Shown here piece after piece: positions 1 to 9,100 of a stretch of DNA of 64,000 nucleotides. A program made the translations under genes and the position numbers. The notes beneath the pieces are model-generated. The model saw only the letters and a program-made list of their open reading frames with translations. It had not been told where the DNA came from and ran no database searches. Position 1 is the first letter of the stretch. Each line of letters opens with the position of its first letter. The stretch lies in NCBI GenBank assembly GCA_033439685.1, contig JAUEDM010000001.1:3472001-3536000 (forward strand), written 5' to 3'. This DNA comes from Apodospora peruviana (lineage: Eukaryota > Ascomycota > Sordariomycetes > Sordariales > Lasiosphaeriaceae).

Positions 1-840
1 GCCGCGTTTCCCTCCAAAAGGCTGCCCGAACGTGTCGAGAGGCTTTTCATCGGCGGCCCGAGTTCGTCAAATGCCGCCCTCCAGTCATCTGGATCATGGC
101 TCAAACCTCTGCCGCCAAATGCTCTAGAGAATGTGGCTAAGTCTCTAACGTCGGACTTTCTGGCACCGATTGCAGCCAGTGCAGCAGACGCGGCCACCGG
201 CCCAGACGTCCTCAAGCTGTCCACTTTCACCTCTCGGCTCGATGAGCAGCAGTTGTCTAACCCCAAAGTCAAGATGAAGTCGTCACGTACAGCCAGACCC
301 CGCGTCCGAGCGATCCCAAATACCACGGCGCAGCTCATCTGGAGCTCGTTTTTCTCGCCTCTTACTGCGCGATTCCAAGCAATGCTCCACTCACCAGGCT
401 CCCGCACCCGCGGAATCATTTTTCAGCCGTATTTGCTGGCGCTGTTTCTCAAGACGCTTGCTCTCCTGATTCACGCCGCGGGACCTAGCACGCTCGCGCT
501 GCCGCAAATGACGGCTGAGCTATGGCGGCTTCTCCTGAGCACGAGTATCCGCGCCCAAGCGGTGGGTGATCTGACGGTGACGCAGGCTGTGCTTTTTGTT
601 CTGCTGGCGCTGCTGGAGGTGAACGAGGATCGCATGCGGGATGTTTGTCAGGACCTGGGCCGGGAGCTGGTGGAGGCGCAGGAGTGGGTGGCTGGGGTGT
701 TTGACGGGCTCAGGGGCGGCGATGGGAGTAAGGAGGAGAACGACGTCAAGATGCTGGCAGCGGGCGTGCTGGTTAGGCTGCGAGAGGGGATAGAAAAGTA
801 CCAGTTGTTGATGGTAGGAGATTTGATTGGGTTCGGGTAA
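1..840 (+). CDS. TEL2: Tel2-like telomere-length/PIKK-maturation protein, C-terminal part
   Basis: The frame is open from the first base of the window to the TAA at 838-840, so this is the last ~279 residues of a longer protein whose start lies upstream. The visible part is helical and Leu-rich. A block around residues 100-160 reads FFSPL, then SPGSRTRGIIFQPYLLALF, then LPQMTAELWRLLL, and ends in a segment rich in MLAAGVLVRLREGIEKYQ. From memory this fits the C-terminal helical repeats of fungal Tel2/Clk2, the scaffold of the TTT complex that stabilises PIKK kinases (TOR, Mec1/ATR, Tel1/ATM). The conserved central Tel2 domain would be off the window, so the family call rests on the C-terminal pattern only. 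No intron is needed in the visible part. Confidence 0.6.
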   Translation, partial: AAFPSKRLPERVERLFIGGPSSSNAALQSSGSWLKPLPPNALENVAKSLTSDFLAPIAASAADAATGPDVLKLSTFTSRLDEQQLSNPKVKMKSSRTARPRVRAIPNTTAQLIWSSFFSPLTARFQAMLHSPGSRTRGIIFQPYLLALFLKTLALLIHAAGPSTLALPQMTAELWRLLLSTSIRAQAVGDLTVTQAVLFVLLALLEVNEDRMRDVCQDLGRELVEAQEWVAGVFDGLRGGDGSKEENDVKMLAAGVLVRLREGIEKYQLLMVGDLIGFG

Positions 841-1302
841 GGAGGTCTGGTGGAAGTATCCCCCGGCCGTAGTGCATCTAACAGTTCTAGATATGCAATT
901 AGCTACATATTAATACTAAAATAACTCACCGGCAATAATCCTCGCCAAAATCACAAAAAAGGAGATTTTATGAGAAACACCAGAAACGGTCGTCGTTGTG
1001 ATTGTTAACGATCAAGGGTATCATGTGACCCGTATGAACCGGCAGCCCACCGTGGCACTGACGCCATCGCCTTGGCACGCATCCATGCTCCCGTCAAGTG
1101 TGGGGCCTCGCCCGGAAGCTGGGCCGGGCCCCATAAAACTGTCTCCGAGAAGCTCGAATGCCGACATTGACAAATCAACGTTGGATGCGCCGCAAAATCC
1201 CGAGAAGCTCCCACGCACCGAATTCTCTCCGCCAACGTCAAACAAACAAACACACAGTCCAAAGAACCACAGTAATTCGGTTTGCGACTCTAGTCACTCA
1301 AA
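841..1302. other. Intergenic: Tel2-like 3' end to COX17 promoter
   Basis: Tel2-like 3' UTR followed by the COX17 promoter. Short overlapping ORFs occur on both strands at 998-1342 and 1005-1262, but none resembles a known protein. I see no RNA gene or repeat. Confidence 0.6.
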
Positions 1303-1705
1303 ATGGGGTCACAACCTTCAAAGCGTGAGTTCAGTTACCTAAATTGAGCCTGTCGCAAAGAGCAAGCTTGGACTGACAAATCGCGCCCGGCCGGGGCGAA
1401 ACAAAACAACAGCTTCCTTCATCCCTCAGCCTCCTGCGGCGGCGCAGACCACCACCACAACCGACGCAGCTTCAAAACCAAAGGTGCGCTCGATCTCTTC
1501 CCCTACCGAAAATTGACGACCGAAAGGTATAGCCGGCTGATATATTACCGATCAAAACAAACAGCCCTGCTGCGTGTGCAAAGACGAAAAGGCCAAGCGC
1601 GACGAGTGCATGCTCTTCTCCAAGGCTGCCGACCCCGAAAAGGACTGCCAGTCAACGATAGACGCCTACAGAAACTGTATGGCTGGGTACGGCTTCAAAG
1701 TATGA
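1303..1705 (+). CDS. COX17: Cytochrome c oxidase copper chaperone Cox17
   Basis: Three exons are inferred: 1303-1324, 1413-1483 and 1565-1705, giving 77 residues. Donors are GTGAGT (1325) and GTGCGC (1484). Each intron has a CTGA-type branch site (near 1373 and 1533) and ends in CAG. Exon 3 carries the Cox17 core: PCCVCKDEKAKRDEC, a spacer, then DCQSTIDAYRNCMAGYGF. The adjacent Cys pair (KPCCVC) binds Cu(I), and the two Cx9C halves form the coiled-coil-helix-coiled-coil-helix fold imported through Mia40. The protein carries copper in the intermembrane space to Sco1 and Cox11 for cytochrome oxidase assembly. The N-terminal Ala/Thr/Pro stretch is a variable fungal extension. The exon 2 acceptor at 1412 was chosen because it keeps the frame from exon 1; the AG at 1429 does not. 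Confidence 0.93.
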
Positions 1706-3597
1706 GCAGAGGGCTAGCCAGCGGAGACACGGGAGAACACTGGAAGCGCACAAGACTGCCCTGTTCTCTCGTGATTCCAATGGACGCGCGGTAGTGTAGA
1801 AAAAAGGTAATAATGGGCGGGGGTTACTGTACAAAAATGTACCATTATACGTATATAAACTAGGGTCTGTTGGGGAGCCACGGGCGATTGGTCATGGTCA
1901 CGGTTCAAAGCGTTATTAAGCATTTTTGCACAACATAGAGAAGCTATGAGCGTGGATATCTAGATTTGGGTCTCTCTTATACCTAGGTAGTTACCACTTT
2001 TCCTCTCCTCTCTCCGGTCAAAAATATGGCCACCTCTTTTGAGCTAAGCCCAGTATCGGTTCCAAAACTTACGTTTAATCCTCTTTGGTGGTGGTCTTCT
2101 TCAGAAATTCGGTTCCGTAGCGACCTTGTCGGTCTTGGATAACGGCATCACGGCAAAACCCTAGTCAAAGTATTGATCGCGATCTCTCAACGAATCTTTC
2201 AACAACTCATAGTACATCTCGCCGATTTTGATGGCGCGCTTTCTATGCGCGATTTGGACTCTGATCCAGGCCGGCCGATCGATGCGGTCGACGTTGCCGA
2301 TATAATCACGGTTCATCGCGGTTTTGAGTCTGCTCCCCCCGGCCACTGCGTTAAAACAATTTCATTGGACTAAGAAAGGATGGGAGGAGTTGGGTTGCGC
2401 TTGGATGATGATAATGATGATGGTGCCAGTGATAATGCTCACATATGTTGAACCTTCACACGGAGACGGTGCCGGTGCAGTGCTCCCATGTCGTCTAGTA
2501 CCACATGCTTCTTGGTGGCTAATAAAAGCTCCGTTAAGGAAGGCTAATAATCAACTGCATTTCGCTGGCGGGAGGACTGCACGAAGACGATTATCTGAGA
2601 AGTATGAGGAGTGGTGCGCTCCATGGGCGTACCGGCCTCTGCTATACATCCTTCTCCGTAACTTTTCCAATTCCAGCCTGACCGCTATTAATCTCGGTAA
2701 GCAAGTCGTGTTGAATACGGTGTTAGATTGACCGCCACTCTGCTTGATATTGTCGACAGATGGGGGCTTTGCGGGATTCTTGACCGGTTCCATCTTTTCC
2801 TCAGATAGGCAATGTACCTGTAGGATTTCTAATTGATCGATGCTCTGGAAATCTGTGCTCTCTGTTGGATAACTTCGGTGACAGGACGACAATGTGGTTG
2901 GGTTTTGGCGATTAGAAAGAGTGAGAGATCCATCTTGGCCGAGTCTCGCTTTTGATTCAGTCTACCTTAGCGTTCGCGTGTTTGGTTACCGGATAGACTT
3001 TTCGGTGAGGACCGTGGCCTTTGTTTTGCGCCTGAGAGTTATGTAGCTCCTGCCCAGGCACTCCAAGCAGTGCCAGGTAGTGTGGATGTTGGGTCATTTG
3101 GGAACCGCATTCACATCTAGACTGTAGTCTGTATGATTCGTAAGGTGGCTTGTGGGAAAAGACCAATAGTGTTCAACCTTAAAAGCAATTGGGCGACTAG
3201 ATCAGGCGTTGTAAAACGGTAAAATGACGGGAGTTATGGGTTACCTAAGGTACGGTAGGTACTTAAAGATAGGTAGGTAGGTACCTTACCTACCTGGAAG
3301 TGAGTTCCCCTTTCCCTCTTTCCATCAAGGTTCTCAATCCGGCAGGCATGAGGTTCAAGTCCGTCCCTTGATATTAGTCAGCAGCGGTGGTTGGCAGGCT
3401 CCTCCCTGCAAGCGAACTGAGCAAGAGTGGGGCCATGAAGGCGGGCTGCCTAGGCACAATCTTTTTGGGCGATTTCCCCGCCAAAAATTTAGACGGATTG
3501 TAGTCCACCAGAAGGACAAGCGCATTGAACCCCTTCGCCGCCTCTACGCCCGCTTAAACGTCAGACTCAGCAAACGCTGAGTATCTATTTAGACGTG
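1706..3597. other. COX17-PXR1 intergenic region with unrecognised minus-strand ORFs
   Basis: 1.9 kb between two plus-strand genes. Several minus-strand frames look protein-like but match nothing I know. One at 2161-2346 ends in a charged stretch (HRKRAIKIGEMYYELLKDS, then RDRDQYFD) and follows a plausible CAG acceptor in its first codon. Others are 2551-2892 and 2957-3166. They could be exons of one minus-strand gene running from about 3166 to 2161, but I could not join them with consistent phases. A palindrome-rich GGTAGGT/ACCTACC tract lies at 3241-3296, just upstream of PXR1. Confidence 0.3.
3241..3296. repeat. GGTAGGTAGGTACC palindromic tract
   Basis: The tract carries CCTAAGGTACGGTAGGTAC followed by AGGTAGGTAGGTACC and its complement TTACCTACC, so it can fold on itself. 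It is the densest of several related short motifs between genes in this window (also at 4841, 4966, 19723, 29529, 44992, 46330, 51995 and 59388). Confidence 0.6.
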
Positions 3598-4798
3598 ATG
3601 GGTCTCGCCGGTGCCAAAAAGTGAGGATTCTCAAGGTGTCTATGCTGACTGACCTAGCTAACCGGAAAACCCAGTAAGCGGAAACTTGGCGTTGACCCGA
3701 ACAACACCAAATGGTCCCGCAACACCGACTCTTTCGGCCAGAAGCTCCTCAGGGCGCAAGGATGGGAACCTGGCCAATATCTCGGAGCCAAGGATGCCGC
3801 TCACGCTGAATGGCATACTGAAGCCAATTCTTCGCATATTCAGGTTGTCCTAAAGGACGATATGCTTGGTCTCGGCGCAAAGCGGAACACAGGCGATGAG
3901 TGTACGGGACTAGACGCCTTTCAGGTCCTCCTAGGACGGCTGAACGGAAAGACGGAAGACACTCTGGAGTCGGAGAGGCAAAAGCGCGAGGAGGTGAAGC
4001 TGAGCCACTATATAGAGAGGAAGTTGGGGACGATCCGTTTCGTTAAGGGTGGCTGGCTGGTTGGTGATCAAGTCAAGGAAAAGCTTGCGGAGGAGGAGGA
4101 TGGAACACCGAAAAACGACTCCACGCCAGAGGCTGCTACGGTATTGTCGGAAGATAGCGACAAATCATCAGATTCCGCCGAGAAGAAGTCTAAGAAGAGG
4201 GAGGCCGACCGAGGCGAGAAGCCCAGCAAAAGGGGCAAGAATTCAAAGAAGAGGAAAACGGAAATCGAGGCCGACAGCGACAGCGAAGATTCCCGAGCGA
4301 AACTGAAATCGAAGATGTCGAAGAAGCGGAAGATGGACGGTGATGCTTCCGAAGCTGTCCCATCCGCCACCCCAGCTTCCGTGGGTAGCGATTCCGAAGT
4401 AGAGAGCAAGAAGGCCCGGAAAGAAAAGAAGAAGAGGGAAAAGGAGGAGAAGAGAGAGCGGAAAGAGAAGCGCCGAAAGGAGAAGACGGAGTCCGACGAT
4501 AGCATATCCAGGGAAAAGAAGCGGAGGAAAGGGGGCGACGAATCTGTTGATCTCTCTGAGCCGGCAGCATCATCTGTGCCAGCAAGCGGCGTCTCTACAC
4601 CGAGTGGAAGCGGATATTCGACTCCTAACGCAGGCGTCTCGAGCCGTTATCTCTCGAGACAAAGGTTTATCGCACAGAAAAGGATGGCATTTACTGATGC
4701 CACGGCGATGAACCAGGTAAGCAACTCGTTCCCTCTTATGATGAGTGTCTTGGTGTGCCAAGCTAACATTTGCGAAGATATTCATGATCAAGTCTTAG
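3598..4798 (+). CDS. PXR1: G-patch protein Pxr1/Gno1 (PinX1-related)
   Basis: Three exons: 3598-3620, 3675-4716 and 4778-4798, giving 361 residues. The introns (3621-3674 and 4717-4777) have GTGAGG and GTAAGC donors and CTGAC or CTAAC branch sites. The start MGLAGAKNKRKLG, a G-patch at roughly residues 20-80 (SFGQKLLRAQGWEPGQYLGA, later KDDMLGLGAKR) and the last residues IFMIKS match fungal Pxr1. The long middle is a Lys/Glu/Ser-rich tail with many KKRK nuclear or nucleolar signals. Pxr1 stimulates the helicase Prp43 in pre-rRNA and snoRNA processing and can inhibit telomerase. The terminal 7-codon exon is easily missed; without it the frame would run into the intron and stop at 4842. Confidence 0.92.
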
Positions 4799-6058
4799 CG
4801 TATAATACTATTATGTTCTCTGCTGCGTCTGTGTCTGATTAGGTAGCTACCTGGAAACCTCTCATTTACAATCTGACTGCTTGGTGGGTTTCAAGCGAGT
4901 GCTCGAAATGTGTTTAAACATGCATCAACAGCCAGTTTACAGCAACAATACCTATGGCAGGCGCCTATCTAAGGTACCTTTGACTCTAGATGTTTAATCT
5001 TTCATGGGATTGACTCCAGGCTGGCCGTCTCTGCCCCATCCTTCCCCCCTTCCCTCGTACCTTCCTGTATGTTTCTATCTGGCTCTCCGCTCCCGTCATT
5101 TCTACCTAACACTCACAAAGCGCAACTCATTTACCTGTCTACAAAAAGTACCTGATAAGATAGACCACAATCATGCACCGCCATCTTCTCTACTCCAGTG
5201 TTGGGTTTGTATCACAAGGCGAATGGACGGATGGGAAACTCCTGCTGCATCTAGAGCTGTGAACCTCCGCTCGAAAGGCTGGACAGTGATTCGACATGGG
5301 ATGGTTTTGGCAGGAGTGAATCACAAGGCCTACGTTTGGGCTATTTTCTCCGTCACGGGCATTTCTACGACGCATAGCTGATGGACTCTCTCTCTATATT
5401 CCTGCGACATCCTTTCTTTTATCGTGGGTCACCCACTTGCTCCCGCTGAGCAGCAACTCACTTTGTCGACCACGCCAGTCTCAGTTCCTATCGTCCTAAG
5501 CGGATCTCTTCACAAAACTGCTCCAACAATCGTCCATTCTCTCACACAGATCCTCCCAGCAACCCTAATTTGAGAGCGAGCATCGTTACCCATAGGTTGT
5601 CATGTTTGTATGCAATTCGCATACCTGATTTTGATACAGCGCATAGCAATGCAAAATTCACTCGTGGTACCGTCTATGCTTGTATTTTCCAGTACCTCTG
5701 GCCAAAAATACAAGGCATATAGGAGCGACAGAAACCACCACGCACAATAACAATCACGCCCTACGAACACGTCGGTCGCTCACAGCTTTTGTGCCCGCAA
5801 TCTTCACCTAGCTACAATAGCGGCCGGAGCAATGGGAGGAATTTGAGAGGAGCGTTCGAGACTCAAGGCTCACCCTCTGTGCTCCTCTCCTCTCCCTCAC
5901 TTCGAGCTCACCTTGAGCTCACCACCTTCTGCTTCGACCGACGGCGTTATCGAGCGTATGATAAGCATTCACTTTGCTGCGTTCAATCGCGCCAAATATT
6001 TGTGGTCAACCTCTGCAGCAAGGCCACCCGAACACCATCCAGAGAGCGCCAGTAACCC
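4799..6058. other. PXR1-BTB intergenic region
   Basis: PXR1 3' region and a long leader for the BTB gene. It holds the palindromes AGGTAGCTACCT (4841-4852) and TATCTAAGGTACCT (4966-4979), pyrimidine-rich stretches near 5880-5930, and short ORFs (5004-5381, 5913-6365) with no recognisable similarity, probably spurious. Confidence 0.5.
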
Positions 6059-8338
6059 ATGGGCTCCCTCGGTATTCTTCCTCCCTGTCGCCGATGTACA
6101 CCCAACAGAATGGAGCCAAACAAACATTCCGCGAAGCCGCGAGTGGCTTCGTATGCAGCCGCGCTTCGCGCCGCGCTTCGCGACGCGCAAACACCAGTCC
6201 CAGCTCCCAGGTCGGCCTCAATTACGAACCCAGAGCCTGCTGCGGAGGCCATCGCGGTACCAACTATCGCGAAACCAGAGCCTGATGCGAAGGCTACCGC
6301 GGTACCTATCGCGGTCACCACCATCGCGACGCCCGCCGTGCCGCCTGTTCCCAAGCCTCTCGTGAAGTCTTTTGCTGAGGCGGCGTCAAAGTCCGGCCCC
6401 AAACTTGAACTCAAGCCCGAACCTAAAAGTGTCCCAAAGTCAGTAGTTCCTCAGACTCCACTGAGACCGCCAACACAAGAACCTCCGGAGAAAGTTTCGC
6501 AAGCAGATGCCCCATGCTCGGGGCAAAAGCAAGCCAAGGCAAACTTTTCATATGCGGAAGCCCTTAGTGGAAAGAAAGCCACGAGCTCGACGTCAAACAT
6601 CAAACCATCTCGCATCTCCGCCACTCAAATATCCGGCATTACGGTGGTAAAAGCTGAAGCTAAGGGTCAGTTGGATCAGGTTCCTCCGAAGAAATCCAAG
6701 AAAAAGAAAGTTAGCTCACGGCCTAAAGACATCAAAACCACAGCCAGTGTCCCCAACGTCCGGCCGCCACCAGCGATACCGAATATTGAGTCATTTTCGG
6801 CCAAGGTAAAGGAAAAGTTCGGGAAGAAAAGTGCACACAAACCTACCCCGAAAATCTCACCCGTTTTACCAATTCCAAAACTCTCACCCAGTTTACCAAC
6901 TCCGAAACTCCCACCCAGTTTACCAGTACTCGTGAACAGCCCGAATTCTAACAACACTTCTGTACCATCAAAGAAGGGCAAGAAAGCCGATAGCCAAGCT
7001 CTCTGCTCCTCCAACAGCGGCACAACCAGTCTTCCTATTGACGACGCTATTGACGCCAGAATCCGCGAGGTCATTGCCGAGGTGGAAGTACGAGAGGAAG
7101 TACGAGATTGGAATTTCCAGCAGCGGGAGAAGCGCACCAGAGCCATGATCGAAGCACACGACCGAGGAGACGAGAAGGTCTCGCTGTGGGAGTCACAGTA
7201 CGAATGGGACGTCAAGATCACTTGCAAGGACGCCTCATGGAACGTTCACCACGACATCCTCTCGCGCGAGTCGGAATGGTTCAAGGACAGGCTGCCACCC
7301 AAGGATAGAGAGGCGGGCTATGTGCAATTCGACCTCCCGCTGCACAGCAAGGACCAGCTGGGACACGTACTCAAATTCATGTACGACAAGAAGTACGACG
7401 GCGCCAAGCTCGACACAAAGACCGAGCCGTTGGACGGCCAGCCCATCCTGAAGAATGTGCTGATGTACATCTGCGGTGCCAGCGTCAACTGTCGCAGCAT
7501 GATGGACTTCGCCACGGACGCGATTGAGGACATCACGCAGACCATTCTCTCGGGTGGACCGCAGGGCGGCCACATACTGTCGTCACATTACTGCGGCACG
7601 CACGACATCTTCAAGTTCACCGATCCTTTCAGTCTGGCGCTCAGCACACTCTACGAGCAGGGTCCGAATCCGTTCATGGTTGGCATGCGCGTCGCGATGG
7701 CGCGGTTAGTAGACGTCTGCTTGATGCACCTCATTATCAACCAGAGCTTTCGAAAATCGTTTCTGCTCCAGTGGATGCCGGCACTTTGGCAAAACGTCCG
7801 CAATGATAGCTCGTATTTTGCCAAGCATGGACTGCTGGACGATATTCGTGGAGACGATGGACAGAAGAGTGGCGATGATGGTACGGAGTCGGTCATGTCC
7901 ATCAGCTCGTCTGCTGGGCTTTCTTCCTTTGCGCACCACCGAGAGGAGCCGGAAGCGAAGAAATGGCCTTGGCAGCAAGAGGATACATCTGCTGCTAGCA
8001 CTCGTGCATCAGTTCTGCTGTCATCAGCGGCTGAAATCAACAGCAGGGCAAAGAGAAAGCGTCCTACCGTGTCACAGTCACCTCTTTCTGGTGCAGCTGC
8101 TGCGTTCAACTACCAAGGAACGATGACCCAAAAGAACGAGGCAGCATCTCATGGCGGATTTCTTGCCGCAAATACAACTCCTGCCCGCGCGACCGCCGCT
8201 GCTGCTGCGAGACCCGTCTACTCAAGTCAAGACGTCAGAAGCCTCTTACCACAAGATGCCGAAAGCTCCTCGACAAATATTGCCACACGTTACTCGGATA
8301 CTTTGGCCGCCGCAGCTGCGGCTGAAGGGCTATGGTGA
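6059..8338 (+). CDS. BTB/POZ-domain protein with long disordered N-terminus
   Basis: Single-exon frame of 759 residues; an in-frame TAA 6 nt upstream fixes the 5' limit. A second Met (6110, MEPNKHSAKPRVASYAAAL) could be the true start. Residues 1-340 are Pro/Lys/Ser-rich and contain recurring F/Y-A-x-A motifs (SYAAAL, SFAEAA, SYAEAL) plus a 9-residue tandem repeat of the type SPxLPxPKL. At about 383-480 a BTB-like fold is visible: WDVKITCKDASWNVHHDILS, then SEWFKDRLPP, then GHVLKFMYDKKY. A helical region follows to about 600, then a Ser/Ala-rich tail. BTB domains mediate dimerisation and often recruit Cul3 ubiquitin ligase; whether this one does cannot be read from the sequence. Confidence 0.75.
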   Translation: MGSLGILPPCRRCTPNRMEPNKHSAKPRVASYAAALRAALRDAQTPVPAPRSASITNPEPAAEAIAVPTIAKPEPDAKATAVPIAVTTIATPAVPPVPKPLVKSFAEAASKSGPKLELKPEPKSVPKSVVPQTPLRPPTQEPPEKVSQADAPCSGQKQAKANFSYAEALSGKKATSSTSNIKPSRISATQISGITVVKAEAKGQLDQVPPKKSKKKKVSSRPKDIKTTASVPNVRPPPAIPNIESFSAKVKEKFGKKSAHKPTPKISPVLPIPKLSPSLPTPKLPPSLPVLVNSPNSNNTSVPSKKGKKADSQALCSSNSGTTSLPIDDAIDARIREVIAEVEVREEVRDWNFQQREKRTRAMIEAHDRGDEKVSLWESQYEWDVKITCKDASWNVHHDILSRESEWFKDRLPPKDREAGYVQFDLPLHSKDQLGHVLKFMYDKKYDGAKLDTKTEPLDGQPILKNVLMYICGASVNCRSMMDFATDAIEDITQTILSGGPQGGHILSSHYCGTHDIFKFTDPFSLALSTLYEQGPNPFMVGMRVAMARLVDVCLMHLIINQSFRKSFLLQWMPALWQNVRNDSSYFAKHGLLDDIRGDDGQKSGDDGTESVMSISSSAGLSSFAHHREEPEAKKWPWQQEDTSAASTRASVLLSSAAEINSRAKRKRPTVSQSPLSGAAAAFNYQGTMTQKNEAASHGGFLAANTTPARATAAAAARPVYSSQDVRSLLPQDAESSSTNIATRYSDTLAAAAAAEGLW
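6856..6936 (+). repeat. 27-nt tandem repeat, three copies, inside the BTB gene
   Basis: Unit starts at 6856, 6883 and 6910, spaced exactly 27 nt, each encoding a nine-residue Ser/Pro-Leu-Pro-Lys-Leu unit. The units differ by a few substitutions. Being a multiple of three, copy-number change would keep the frame. Confidence 0.8.
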
Positions 8339-9100
8339 TTCCGATCCAGTCCGATACGATCCACAGGAATCAATCTCCCACCCCGAGCTCAACAAAAATT
8401 ATTGCTCAAGCGAATACTTTTTTCTTTTTTCACTTTTGTATTGCACCTGCGGCAGCACCAGCAGCGGCATGTATGCAGGTCAGCGTTTGTTTGTCGGTAT
8501 AATTTCTTCGGGCATGTCAATTTGGTTCAGTCTTGACGACTCAGCGATACTTTCTTCTCTTTTATCGTCTCCAGGGCATCAAATACATGGCATGTATGCA
8601 TGGATAGAAAGCGGAAAAGCCATGGGTATATGGTGTTTATAGGTGTTGGGTAGGGCCGGGGAAAGGTTTGGTGTTTTTGGTGTTGGGTAGGGCCGGGGAA
8701 AGGTTTGGTGTTTTTGGTGTCGGGGTGTTTTGTTAGATACCCATTGACAGCGAAGTACTATTCACTGGATAAAGTCTGGCGATTTTGGCTGGCTTTCCAT
8801 AATTTATTTTCTTTTTTCTTCACTCAAGCGAAAACCTTCTGTCTGAATAGCTACGGCCCAGCCTTCTTTTTGTCCGTTGGTTTTTAAAAAGAGAACATGT
8901 TATAAGGAGATGTGTATCGAGTAGAAGGTAAATTTATGTGTCTTTAAGCAAAATATCTCTCTCGGTATCTTTGCAGACACTGGGAGATCTTTCTGCTATG
9001 ATGGTTTAACAGGTCTGTTTACTTCTTGTATGGTCTTGGCAGGAGAACGGGAAAGGGAAAAGGGGTTTGTTTACGGTGGCGTGCGATGATTACTATCCCG
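8339..9100. other. 3' region of the BTB gene
   Basis: T-rich 3' UTR and downstream sequence containing the 37-bp tandem duplication annotated separately. ORFs here (8151-8642, 8705-8887) are low-quality and not supported. Confidence 0.5.
8642..8715. repeat. Perfect 37-bp tandem duplication
   Basis: Two head-to-tail identical copies (8642-8678 and 8679-8715) of a G/T-rich unit beginning GGTGTTGGGTAGGGCCGGGG, followed by the start of a third, diverged copy. It lies about 300 nt after the BTB stop codon, probably in the 3' UTR. Confidence 0.9.

Noticed and set aside
3351..3361. GGTTCAAGTCC resembling a tRNA B box
   Set aside because: The flanking bases do not form a T-stem, and no A box or acceptor stem is found.
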